A stretch of 60,783 nt of DNA from assembly GCA_900544265.1 (NCBI GenBank), contig UQUQ01000011.1:1-60783 (forward strand). The letters are read 5' to 3'. Below are positions 1 through 6,948 of the stretch, in pieces. The number at the start of each line of letters is the position of its first letter. Position 1 is the first letter of the stretch. Made by a program: the position numbers and the translations under genes. The notes under the pieces are model-generated. The model was not told where the DNA came from, ran no database searches, and saw only the letters and a list, made by a program, of their open reading frames with translations. The DNA is from an uncultured Alistipes sp. (GTDB lineage: Bacteria > Bacteroidota > Bacteroidia > Bacteroidales > Rikenellaceae).

Positions 1-910
1 GGGTGTAGATGTCCGTGATGGTGGAGTATACCTGCCAGCATTGGGTCTTTTCCGAGGGGAACGGCAGCGGCTTGAAGACGATGCGGATGGCAAACAGGTC
101 GTATATCTCCTCGAAGGGTATCTGCTTGCGCTGCATCTTGCTCCAGATCGAGTAGACGCTCTTCACGCGGCCCGAAATCTCGTAGTTGAAGTTGTCGCGG
201 TTGAGCGCCGCGATGATCGGGGCGTTGAACTTGTCGATGAACTCCCGGCGCGAGGCTTCGCTCTCCTGGAGTTTTTTGGTGATCTCCTCGTACTGCTGCG
301 GGAAGCGGTACTTCATGCAGAGGTCCTCCAGCTCGCTCTTGATCGAGTAGAGCCCCAGCCGGTAGGCCAGCGGTGCGAAGAGGTAGATCGTCTCGCCCGT
401 GATCTTGATCTGCTTGTTCATGGGCATGGAGCCCAGCGTGCGCATGTTGTGCAGGCGGTCGGCGATCTTGATGAGGATGACGCGCACGTCGTCCGAAAGC
501 GTGAGGAGCACCTTGCGGAAATATTCGGCCTGCTCGGAGGTGTCGGCGTTGAAGACGCCCGACATCTTCGTCAGTCCGTCGACCATCGAGGCGATCTTCG
601 GTCCGAAGATGCGCTCCATGTCCTCGACCGTATACTCCGTGTCCTCGACGACGTCGTGCAGCAGAGCCGCGACAACCGATTTCACGCCGAGGCCGATCTC
701 CTCGATGACGATCTTGGCTACTGCAATGGGATGCAGGAGGTAAGGCTCGCCGGAGCGGCGCCTTACCCCTTCGTGTGCCTCCTTGGCAAGGAAAAATGCC
801 CGTTTGATGAAATTCCAGTCTTCGTCGTTCTTGCAGATCTTCGTGCAAGAGAGCAGCAGATCATCCCATTTTTCCTTGATGAGGGCCTCATCCTCGGCAG
901 TATATCCCAT
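1..910 (-). CDS. rel: Rel/SpoT-family (p)ppGpp synthetase/hydrolase, N-terminal part
   Basis: Bifunctional RSH enzyme that makes and degrades the stringent-response alarmone (p)ppGpp in the cytoplasm. I translated the minus strand from the ATG at 908-910; about 303 codons are visible and the gene runs off the left edge, so the C-terminal half is missing. The HD hydrolase domain is clear: RRSGEPYLLHP at about 51-61, then LLHDVVEDT with H85, D86, E89 and D90, and IKIADRLHNMRTL at about 148-159. Intact HDxxED residues indicate an active hydrolase. The region after residue 200 leads into the synthetase domain. It starts 13 bp after the recA stop and is probably cotranscribed with recA. Confidence 0.93.
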   Translation of the reverse strand, partial: MGYTAEDEALIKEKWDDLLLSCTKICKNDEDWNFIKRAFFLAKEAHEGVRRRSGEPYLLHPIAVAKIVIEEIGLGVKSVVAALLHDVVEDTEYTVEDMERIFGPKIASMVDGLTKMSGVFNADTSEQAEYFRKVLLTLSDDVRVILIKIADRLHNMRTLGSMPMNKQIKITGETIYLFAPLAYRLGLYSIKSELEDLCMKYRFPQQYEEITKKLQESEASRREFIDKFNAPIIAALNRDNFNYEISGRVKSVYSIWSKMQRKQIPFEEIYDLFAIRIVFKPLPFPSEKTQCWQVYSTITDIYT

Positions 911-923
911 ACACGTTGTTGCG

Positions 924-1940
924 TTATGCTTCTTTCGGTTGTTTCATCGCTTCGCGCACCTTCGCTTCGATCTCGGCGGCGAGCGCCTCGTCCTTCTTGA
1001 GCAGCTCCTTGACCGCGTCGCGTCCCTGACCGATCTTGCGGTCGCCGTAGGAGAACCACGATCCGGCCTTCTTGAGAATGCCGTAGTCGACGCCCAGGTC
1101 GATGATCTCGCCGATCTTCGAGATGCCCTCGCCGAACATGATGTCGAATTCGGCCCGCTTGAACGGAGGTGCCACCTTGTTCTTCACGACCTTGACGCGC
1201 GTGCGGGTTCCGAGCTGCTCCTCGCCGTCCTTGATGACCGACACGCGGCGGATGTCGATGCGCACCGAGGCGTAGAACTTCAGGGCGTTGCCGCCGGTCG
1301 TCGTCTCGGGGTTGCCGTAGACCACGCCGATCTTGTCGCGCAGCTGGTTGATGAAGATGCAGACGGTCTTGGTCTTCGAGATGCTCGACGTGAGCTTGCG
1401 CAGGGCCTGCGACATGAGGCGCGCCTGAAGACCCATCTTCGAGTCGCCCATCTCGCCTTCGATCTCGGCCTTGGGCGTGAGGGCCGCCACCGAGTCGATG
1501 ACGATGATGTCGATGGCGCTCGAGCGGATCAGCGAGTCGGCGATTTCGAGTGCCTGTTCGCCGTTGTCGGGCTGCGAGATGAGCAGGTTGTCGACGTCGA
1601 CACCCAGTTTCTGGGCGTAGAAGCTGTCGAAGGCGTGCTCGGCGTCGATGAAGGCCGCAATGCCGCCGGCCTTCTGCGCCTCGGCGATGGCGTGGATCGC
1701 CAGTGTCGTCTTACCCGACGACTCGGGGCCGAAGATCTCGATGACGCGGCCCTTGGGATAGCCGCCGACGCCGAGCGCCATGTCGAGGGTGATCGAGCCG
1801 GTCGGGATGACCGGAATGTCGTTGACCTCCGTGCTGTTCATCCGCATGATCGACCCCTTGCCGAAGTCCTTTTCTATCTTTTCCATCACCGCGTTCAAGA
1901 CCTTGAGCTTGTCCGGGTTTACCTGTGCTTTTTCTGCCAT
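924..1940 (-). CDS. recA: Recombinase RecA
   Basis: DNA strand-exchange ATPase for homologous recombination and SOS signalling. 338 residues, the usual length. Walker A GPESSGKT is at residues 71-78; the conserved segment around [20 protein letters not shown] (L2 loop region) and the NTP-sensing core are intact. The ATG at 1938-1940 gives the usual RecA N-terminus ([21 protein letters not shown]); the frame stays open upstream through a repeat-rich spacer, but that extension is proline/arginine-rich and not protein-like. No LexA-type operator was recognised upstream. It is followed 13 bp later by rel. Confidence 0.98.
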   Translation of the reverse strand: MAEKAQVNPDKLKVLNAVMEKIEKDFGKGSIMRMNSTEVNDIPVIPTGSITLDMALGVGGYPKGRVIEIFGPESSGKTTLAIHAIAEAQKAGGIAAFIDAEHAFDSFYAQKLGVDVDNLLISQPDNGEQALEIADSLIRSSAIDIIVIDSVAALTPKAEIEGEMGDSKMGLQARLMSQALRKLTSSISKTKTVCIFINQLRDKIGVVYGNPETTTGGNALKFYASVRIDIRRVSVIKDGEEQLGTRTRVKVVKNKVAPPFKRAEFDIMFGEGISKIGEIIDLGVDYGILKKAGSWFSYGDRKIGQGRDAVKELLKKDEALAAEIEAKVREAMKQPKEA

Positions 1941-2272
1941 TTCGTTGTGTTGCTTTTTATTGCGTTTCGCGTTTGTCTGTTTCGTTTTGTGCTCGGGCGG
2001 CCGAAGCAGCCCTTCTGTTTTTCGGCGGCCGGGCCCGCTGCCCGGTTTCCCGGTTGTCGAACTACCCTTCCGCTTTTCCGTGGCCGGAGCAGCCCTTCTG
2101 TTTTCGGCGGCCGGGCCCGCTGCCCGGTTTCCCGGTTGTCGAACTACCCTTCCGCTTTTCGGCGGGCGGAGCCGTCTCTCCCACTTTGGCGGCCGGGTTG
2201 TCCGGAGCCTGCGTCTACCCCCTTCCTCTCTCCGAAGGGTATTTGCGGCTACTCCCTTCCTTTCTCCGAAGG
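1941..2272. other. Repeat-rich spacer upstream of recA
   Basis: 332 bp with no credible gene. It holds a 73-74 bp direct repeat pair and a 34 bp tandem pair (listed separately) and is pyrimidine-rich on the plus strand. The ORFs that cross it are low-complexity Pro/Gly/Arg translations. I saw no consensus TAnnTTTG promoter for recA here. Confidence 0.7.
2005..2160. repeat. Direct repeat pair of 73-74 bp
   Basis: Copy 1 is 2005-2078 and copy 2 is 2088-2160. Both start AGCAGCCCTTCTGTTTT and end with the same CTTCCGCTTTTC. The only difference seen is one extra T in copy 1. The copies are separated by 9 bp and lie in the recA upstream spacer. Confidence 0.9.
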
Positions 2273-2284
2273 CTATTTGCGGCC
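2217..2284. repeat. 34 bp tandem repeat overlapping a stop codon
   Basis: Two adjacent imperfect copies, 2217-2250 and 2251-2284, each of the form ACyCCCTTCCTyTCTCCGAAGGsTATTTGCGGCy. Copy 2 covers the last codons and the TAG stop of the exported-protein gene at 2273-2755. Each copy contains a small CCTT...AAGG hairpin. Confidence 0.85.
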
Positions 2285-2755
2285 CCGGATCTGGTCTAAC
2301 GCCTTTTGCTGGGGCGTGCGCTTGTCGGCCCGGGCATCGCGCGGCAGCGGAAAACTGAGCGCCCGGGCGTCGAGCGCCCGGTCTGGATAGGGGCTCCACG
2401 AACGGTCCGTGTTGTTTCCCAGCGTGACGCGCAGCCGCTCGGTGACGATCTGCGGATCGCGCGGACGGGCCGTTTCCTCGGCCGCGAGTGTCGCCTTCTC
2501 CGCCTCCTGCTGCATGCGTTCGCGCAGCGCGCGGCGAGCCCGTGCGATCGGGTCGACCTCGACCTGCAGCCACCGCGTATCGGTCCATGCGGGCAGGGCC
2601 GTTTCAAAGTAGAGCCGCAGCGCCTCGTGGGCCTTGGCCGAGATCCGCCCCGGCTCGATGCGCCGGATGCCGTCCGTCTCCTGCCCCCGGAGCTGCAGGA
2701 CCGGGAGAAGCGACAGGCATCCTGTCAGGAGGAGTATGGCGGCGCGGCGGTTCAT
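2273..2755 (-). CDS. Small exported protein of unknown function
   Basis: 160 residues. The N-terminus [20 protein letters not shown] is a signal sequence. LTGC at 10-13 could be a lipobox, but hydrophobic residues continue after the Cys, so a signal peptidase I substrate is equally possible. The rest is charged and Arg/Glu-rich with a probable helix at about 68-95 ([19 protein letters not shown]). No domain recognised. It follows the bcp stop by 4 bp, so the two are probably cotranscribed. Its last codons lie inside a 34 bp tandem repeat, so the C-terminus may vary between strains. Confidence 0.7.
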   Translation of the reverse strand: MNRRAAILLLTGCLSLLPVLQLRGQETDGIRRIEPGRISAKAHEALRLYFETALPAWTDTRWLQVEVDPIARARRALRERMQQEAEKATLAAEETARPRDPQIVTERLRVTLGNNTDRSWSPYPDRALDARALSFPLPRDARADKRTPQQKALDQIRGRK

Positions 2756-2759
2756 CGTC

Positions 2760-3221
2760 TCATTCGCAGGCGTCGAGGATCTGTTGGTAGTGGTTCTTCG
2801 TGTCGACCTTGTCGAAGATCCTTTCGATGCGGCCTTCGGCGTCGATCAGGAAGGTCGTGCGCACAACCCCCATGTACTTGCGTCCGTACATCGACTTCTC
2901 GGCCCACACGCCGTAGGCTTCGCACACCGAGTGGTCGGTGTCGGCCAGCAGCGTGAAGTTCAGCTCGTGACGTGCGCAGAAGTTGCGGTGCGACTTCTCG
3001 CTGTCGGGGCTCACGCCGATGATGCGGAATCCGCGGCGGGCGAGCTCCTCCTTGCCGTCGCGCAGGCTCTTTGCCTCGAGCGTGCATCCCGAGGTGTTGT
3101 CCTTCGGGTAGAAGTAGAGAACGATGCGCTGTCCGCGCAGGTCGGCAAGCGACAGTGGCTCGCCGTCCTGGGTCGTCGATCGGAAATCGGGAGCCATGTC
3201 TCCCGGCTGCAATTTGGCCAT
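2760..3221 (-). CDS. bcp: Bcp/PrxQ-type peroxiredoxin
   Basis: Thiol peroxidase that reduces hydrogen and organic peroxides in the cytoplasm. 153 residues, normal for the family. The AhpC/TSA fold is clear, with YFYPKDNTSGCTLEAKSLRD at 36-55 and peroxidatic Cys46. Many Bcp proteins have a resolving Cys five residues later (GCTxEAC); here that position is Lys51. Other cysteines are C82 and C100, so it works either as a 1-Cys enzyme or with a distant partner. A TATCTTTG element lies 26 bp upstream. It leads the operon with the exported protein at 2273-2755. Confidence 0.95.
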   Translation of the reverse strand: MAKLQPGDMAPDFRSTTQDGEPLSLADLRGQRIVLYFYPKDNTSGCTLEAKSLRDGKEELARRGFRIIGVSPDSEKSHRNFCARHELNFTLLADTDHSVCEAYGVWAEKSMYGRKYMGVVRTTFLIDAEGRIERIFDKVDTKNHYQQILDACE

Positions 3222-3246
3222 ATCTCGATAAAGTCGGTTTACCTCT

Positions 3247-3254
3247 CAAAGATA
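3247..3254 (-). promoter_or_regulatory. Probable -7 element for bcp
   Basis: TATCTTTG on the minus strand, a match to the Bacteroidetes TAnnTTTG -7 box, 26 bp before the bcp ATG. No TTG was found at the expected -33 distance. Confidence 0.55.
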
Positions 3255-3301
3255 GTGAAAAAATCCGGTATTTTTTGCCTTCAGGAGGGAATTTTTGGCC
3301 G

Positions 3302-3514
3302 CTAATCCCACTGATAGACTACTTCCACCTGTTCGTTGAATTCCTCCTGTGTGGCGTTGAGCCGCTTGTGGCAGGCCGGGCAGCGGATTGCCGTTTCGGT
3401 CTCGACGTATCCGCCGCATCCGACGCACGGCGGCAGGATGCCGTATCCCGGCTGCATGTAGTGGTCGAACTGCGCTCCGCAGTGCTTGCATCTGATCTTG
3501 TAGGCTGTTCCCAT
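3302..3514 (-). CDS. Small zinc-ribbon protein
   Basis: 70 residues starting MGTAYKIRCKHCGAQFDHYM. Three CxxC knuckles (CKHC, CVGC, CPAC) and further Cys/His residues suggest one zinc ribbon plus part of another. The frame extends 13 codons further upstream, but the ATG at 3512-3514 gives the compact metal-binding protein. Small size and no signal peptide point to a cytoplasmic protein, perhaps a nucleic-acid or protein-binding adaptor. Function not recognised. A degenerate TTTCTTTG box lies 28 bp upstream. Confidence 0.75.
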   Translation of the reverse strand: MGTAYKIRCKHCGAQFDHYMQPGYGILPPCVGCGGYVETETAIRCPACHKRLNATQEEFNEQVEVVYQWD

Positions 3515-3677
3515 GGTCGTTGTTGTTTTAAGTTCACGATGCAAAGAAACCACCCCGGAGCGACAACTTATGACACAGATGCGGTGATTGTGTAATTTTT
3601 TTCGGCCAACCCGTGTCCGGCGTGCCGGATGTGGCCCCTTTTGGGCCGCCGCCGGCCGTGACGGCTTCGCGGGGGCG

Positions 3678-4241
3678 TTATTGCGCCGAGTCGCCGGATG
3701 GTGTAATGGGCTCCAGCGCGCCGGTCGTGGAGTCCATGATGTAGCCGCGGACGACGATGTCGTCGGGGACGAGCGGGTGGTTGCGCACCAGATCGACGGT
3801 CTCCAATACGGCCGACCGTGTGTCGTCGAAGCCGTGCAGCCACCGGTCGAGGTCGATGCCGCAGTGCTTCATCAGCGTGATGTGCTGCTCGGGAATGCCG
3901 CGCTGCTTCATCAGGTGCAGCATCTCGGCGCTGTCCATGCCCTGCACGCCGCAGTTGGTGTGGCCGACGATCATCACCTCGTTGACGCCCAGCTCGTAGA
4001 TCGCCACGAGCAGGCTGCGCACCGTGCTGTCGAAGGGGTTGGTGATCGTGCCGCCGGCATTCTTGATGATCTTCACGTCGCCGTTGCGCAGGCCGAGGGC
4101 CGCGGGCAGCAGCTCCACGAGCCGCGTGTCCATGCAGGTGACGATGGCGATGCGTTTGTTGGGATATTTGTCGGTGATGAAGCGCTCGTAGCCCTTCTCG
4201 GCCACGAAGCGGCGGTTGTATTCGAGGATTTCGTCGATCAT
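3678..4241 (-). CDS. Beta-class carbonic anhydrase
   Basis: Interconverts CO2 and bicarbonate, supplying bicarbonate for carboxylations. 187 residues. The zinc and active-site motifs are VTCMDTR (C36, D38, R40) and GHTNCG (H94, C97), giving the Cys2His zinc site with the Asp/Arg dyad of beta-CAs. No signal peptide, so cytoplasmic. The gene starts 10 bp after the stop of the WYL regulator gene, so the pair is probably cotranscribed and the regulator may respond to a related signal; that link is an inference. Confidence 0.95.
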   Translation of the reverse strand: MIDEILEYNRRFVAEKGYERFITDKYPNKRIAIVTCMDTRLVELLPAALGLRNGDVKIIKNAGGTITNPFDSTVRSLLVAIYELGVNEVMIVGHTNCGVQGMDSAEMLHLMKQRGIPEQHITLMKHCGIDLDRWLHGFDDTRSAVLETVDLVRNHPLVPDDIVVRGYIMDSTTGALEPITPSGDSAQ

Positions 4242-4251
4242 GGTGGTATGT

Positions 4252-5148
4252 TTATTTCAGATTTTCAGCGATGTATGTGCGGATGTGCTCGGTCAGCTCC
4301 GGAGTGTCGACCACGCGGATGTCGTCCAGCAGCCCCACGACGAAGCGGCCGACGCCTGTGAAGTTGGCCACTTCGGTGTCGAGCAGCCAGCGTCCGCGAC
4401 CCAGCGGGCGGACGTCCCGCTCGGCGAGCGGATACTCCTCGCACAGCAGGTTGTAGGCCAGCAGCCCCAGTTCGAGCCGCACGCGGTGGCGCTGCGTGCC
4501 GTGCATGCGGAAGGCGTCGATGAACCCCTCGGTGTGGGCGTCGGCGTGCTCCCACGGCGTGTCGGTCGGTTCGACCTCGCCGATGCGCGCGGTCTTGAAG
4601 AGCTTGCAGACGCCGTCCTCGGTGTCGTAGCACCACACCTGCACGTAGTTGGTCGTGAAGGCGAAGGGCTCGACGCGGCGGTCGCGCACCTCGCCGCCGT
4701 GGGCCGACCGGTAGCCGTGCAGGACGACCTGCCGCTGCTGCTCGATCGCCTCGATCAGGTGGTGGATGTTCGGGGCGTTCCGGCCCCGGACGACCGTGTC
4801 GGCCAGCGTGCGGTTGTCGTAGACCGAGTAGAGCTTGCGCTTGAGGTTCTGTTTCAGCAGGTTCGTGTCGTCGATGTTCTCGATGGCGCGCTTGAGGATC
4901 ACGGCCTCCTCCTCGGTGAAGTGGACGAGTTGCGAGATGTCGCGGAAATGGGGCGACTCCTTGTCGAGGCGGATGCAGTCGCCTGTCTTCTTGATGACGA
5001 AACCCGCCTCGCGGAAGGTGTCGATATAGCGGTAGACGGTGCGGCGCGACATGTGGAGCCGCTCGGCCAGCTGGTCGACGTTGTAGGTGGTGTTGGCCGT
5101 GAGCAGCTTCATGAGCCGCAGCAGGCGTTCGAGCTTCGGTTGATCCAT
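4252..5148 (-). CDS. WYL-domain transcriptional regulator
   Basis: 298 residues. The N-terminal HTH (about 18-50, with QLAERLHMSRRTVYRYIDTF) is of the HTH_11/DeoR-like type. The middle and C-terminal parts fit the WYL ligand-binding layout (region near FAFTTNYVQVWCYDTEDG, then a WCX-like tail). WYL proteins usually sense small molecules or nucleic-acid ends and regulate transcription. I chose the ATG at 5146-5148 because the 19 upstream codons overlap the promoter box TATCTTTG at 5171-5178. It is the first gene of a likely operon with carbonic anhydrase. Confidence 0.88.
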   Translation of the reverse strand: MDQPKLERLLRLMKLLTANTTYNVDQLAERLHMSRRTVYRYIDTFREAGFVIKKTGDCIRLDKESPHFRDISQLVHFTEEEAVILKRAIENIDDTNLLKQNLKRKLYSVYDNRTLADTVVRGRNAPNIHHLIEAIEQQRQVVLHGYRSAHGGEVRDRRVEPFAFTTNYVQVWCYDTEDGVCKLFKTARIGEVEPTDTPWEHADAHTEGFIDAFRMHGTQRHRVRLELGLLAYNLLCEEYPLAERDVRPLGRGRWLLDTEVANFTGVGRFVVGLLDDIRVVDTPELTEHIRTYIAENLK

Positions 5149-5170
5149 GCAGTCGGTTGTTCGGGGAGGG

Positions 5171-5178
5171 CAAAGATA
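5171..5178 (-). promoter_or_regulatory. -7 element of the WYL regulator promoter
   Basis: TATCTTTG on the minus strand, 22 bp upstream of the WYL ATG. It begins directly after the T-run of the dnaA terminator, so the -33 region falls inside the terminator hairpin. Confidence 0.6.
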
Positions 5179-5179
5179 C

Positions 5180-5208
5180 AAAAAAGTCGTGACACGAACT
5201 GTCACGAC
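5180..5208 (-). terminator. Intrinsic terminator of dnaA
   Basis: Perfect 9 bp inverted repeat GTCGTGACA (5186-5194) and TGTCACGAC (5200-5208) with a 5-nt loop, followed on the minus strand by six T residues (5185-5180). It lies 101 bp after the dnaA stop. Confidence 0.85.
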
Positions 5209-5309
5209 CTTTGTTTTTCAGCTTGGGGTGTCGGAAGCGGCATTGTCGGAAATTCCGGAGTCGGCGGCTCGCTTGCGCCTTACCTTTCACCTTTCACTTT
5301 CCCCCCCCC

Positions 5310-6722
5310 TCACTGTGCCAGAACCTTCTTTTCGATCTCCTCGACCTGGCGGCGGAAGGCCTTGTCGGTCTCAAGGAGGTTCGTGACGGCCTTGCACGAG
5401 TGGAGCACCGTGGCGTGGTTGCGCCCTCCGATGGCGGCGCCGATGGCCGTGAGCGGGGCCTTGGTGTGCTGCTTGGCCAGGTACATGGCGATCTGCCGGG
5501 CCTGGGCGATCTCGCGCGTGCGCTCCGTGGAGTTGAAGCGTGCGAAGTCGAGATTCAGGTAGTTGCACACCACCTCGATGATGTGGTCGATGGTGATCTC
5601 CTTCTGGTAGAGCTTGACGTAGACCTTCAGAATCTCCTTCGCCAGCGACGTGGTGATCTTGCGCCCGAGGAACGAAGCGTTGGCCACAAGCGACGAGATG
5701 GCACCCTCGATCTCACGCACGTTGGCCGAGATGTTGTCGGCCAGGTAGGCGACGACCTCGTCGGAGATCTCGGCTCCGAGTTTGCGGGCCTTGGCGCGGA
5801 TGATCTTGACCTTCGTCTCGTAGTCCGGCGTGTTGAGCTGCGCCGAGAGTCCCCACTTGAAGCGGGTGAGCAGGCGCTGCTCGATGTCCTTCAGCTCCAC
5901 GGGCGGCTTGTCCGAGGTGAGGATCAGCTGCTTGCCCGCCAGCTGGAGGTGGTTGAAGATGTTGAAGAAGGCATTTTGCGTGCCGGTCTTTCCCGTCAGC
6001 TCCTGGATGTCGTCGATAATCAGCACGTCGATCATCTGGTAGAAGTGGATGAAGTCGGGAATCTCGCCGTTCTTGTATGCCGTCTGGAACTGTGCCTGGA
6101 ACTTGTTCATCGAGACGTAGAGCACCTGCAGCTCGGGGTGGCGCTGGCGCACCTCGTGGCCGATCGACTGCACGATGTGGGTCTTGCCGAGTCCCGAGTC
6201 CCCGTATATATATAAGGGGTTGAAGGGGGTGTTGCCCGGATTCACCGCTACGGACATGCCGGCCGAGCGGGCCAGGCGGTTGCATTCGCCCTCGATGAAG
6301 GTGGCAAACGTCAGGTTCGGGTTGAGCTGCGGGTCGACGACGATCTTCCGCACGCCCGGAATGACGAAAGGATTTTTTATATTTGCCGTGTCGGTCTGTG
6401 CGATGATGCGCGAGATGGGGGTCGTGTCGGCGTCGGCGGCCACGGAGGGCTGCTGCGCCGCGGCCCGCGGCACGGCATAGTGCAACCGGGTCTGCTGCCC
6501 GTAGAGCTGCGAGATGATCGGCCGCAGGAACGGGATGTAGTTCTTCTCGATCTGGCGGACGTAGCTCTCGTTGGGAACGCGCAGGCGCAACGTCGTGCCG
6601 TCGAACTCGAGCGGCACGATGGGCTGGAACCACTTCTCGAACTCTTCGGCGGAGGTTTTTGTCCGAATGCGGTCGAGACAGTGCTGCCACGTGTCGTTGT
6701 ATGTCTGCGTATTGTTCTGCAT
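5310..6722 (-). CDS. dnaA: Chromosomal replication initiator DnaA
   Basis: AAA+ ATPase that binds DnaA boxes and opens the replication origin. 470 residues, the normal length. Domain I is at the N-terminus (TWQHCLDRIRTKTSAEEFEKWFQP, about 11-34) and the linker is variable (about 85-115). Walker A GDSGLGKT is at 174-181, Walker B VLIIDDIQ at about 233-240, and domain IV carries the DnaA signature GRNHATVLHSCKAV near the C-terminus. The ATG at 6720-6722 gives the canonical N-terminus; an in-frame ATG 25 codons upstream lies in the AT-rich promoter region. A DnaA box sits 33 bp upstream. Confidence 0.98.
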   Translation of the reverse strand: MQNNTQTYNDTWQHCLDRIRTKTSAEEFEKWFQPIVPLEFDGTTLRLRVPNESYVRQIEKNYIPFLRPIISQLYGQQTRLHYAVPRAAAQQPSVAADADTTPISRIIAQTDTANIKNPFVIPGVRKIVVDPQLNPNLTFATFIEGECNRLARSAGMSVAVNPGNTPFNPLYIYGDSGLGKTHIVQSIGHEVRQRHPELQVLYVSMNKFQAQFQTAYKNGEIPDFIHFYQMIDVLIIDDIQELTGKTGTQNAFFNIFNHLQLAGKQLILTSDKPPVELKDIEQRLLTRFKWGLSAQLNTPDYETKVKIIRAKARKLGAEISDEVVAYLADNISANVREIEGAISSLVANASFLGRKITTSLAKEILKVYVKLYQKEITIDHIIEVVCNYLNLDFARFNSTERTREIAQARQIAMYLAKQHTKAPLTAIGAAIGGRNHATVLHSCKAVTNLLETDKAFRRQVEEIEKKVLAQ

Positions 6723-6755
6723 GATGGGGTTTGCACCGTTTTGACGTGACAAAGT

Positions 6756-6764
6756 TGTGAATAA
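6756..6764 (-). promoter_or_regulatory. DnaA box upstream of dnaA
   Basis: TTATTCACA on the minus strand, an exact match to TTATnCACA, in the AT-rich 226 bp between dnaA and the phosphohexomutase gene. A single box suggests dnaA autoregulation; I found no cluster that would establish oriC here. Confidence 0.65.
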
Positions 6765-6860
6765 ATTCGTAAAAAGATTCCCGAAAATATGTTGCATTTA
6801 TCCTTTTTTTATATATAGAAAAACAACGGTTTCCGAGGGGGTATTTTTAACTCGCTGATA

Positions 6861-6891
6861 TTGAATAATCGAATTTTATTTCTTATATTTG
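6861..6891 (+). promoter_or_regulatory. Promoter of the phosphohexomutase gene
   Basis: TTG at 6861-6863, a 20 bp spacer, then TATATTTG at 6884-6891. This is a full Bacteroidetes -33/-7 promoter, 57 bp before the ATG. Confidence 0.8.
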
Positions 6892-6948
6892 CATATAAAT
6901 TTTTTGGGACGAATTGAACGCAACCTATAAACAAAACCAATAATTCTT

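Noticed and set aside
783..2390. Open frame of 535 residues on the plus strand
   Set aside because: It is antisense to recA and then runs through repeat-rich spacer; no domain, low complexity at its end.
924..2588. N-terminally extended RecA of 554 residues
   Set aside because: The extension is proline/arginine-rich and arises from translation of the repeat spacer; the ATG at 1940 gives normal RecA.
5186..5208. Palindrome as a repressor operator only
   Set aside because: The six T residues after it on the minus strand, behind dnaA, make an intrinsic terminator the simplest reading; an operator role is kept only as a secondary idea.
6723..6948. Replication origin
   Set aside because: Only one DnaA box was found, without a cluster or clear unwinding element.
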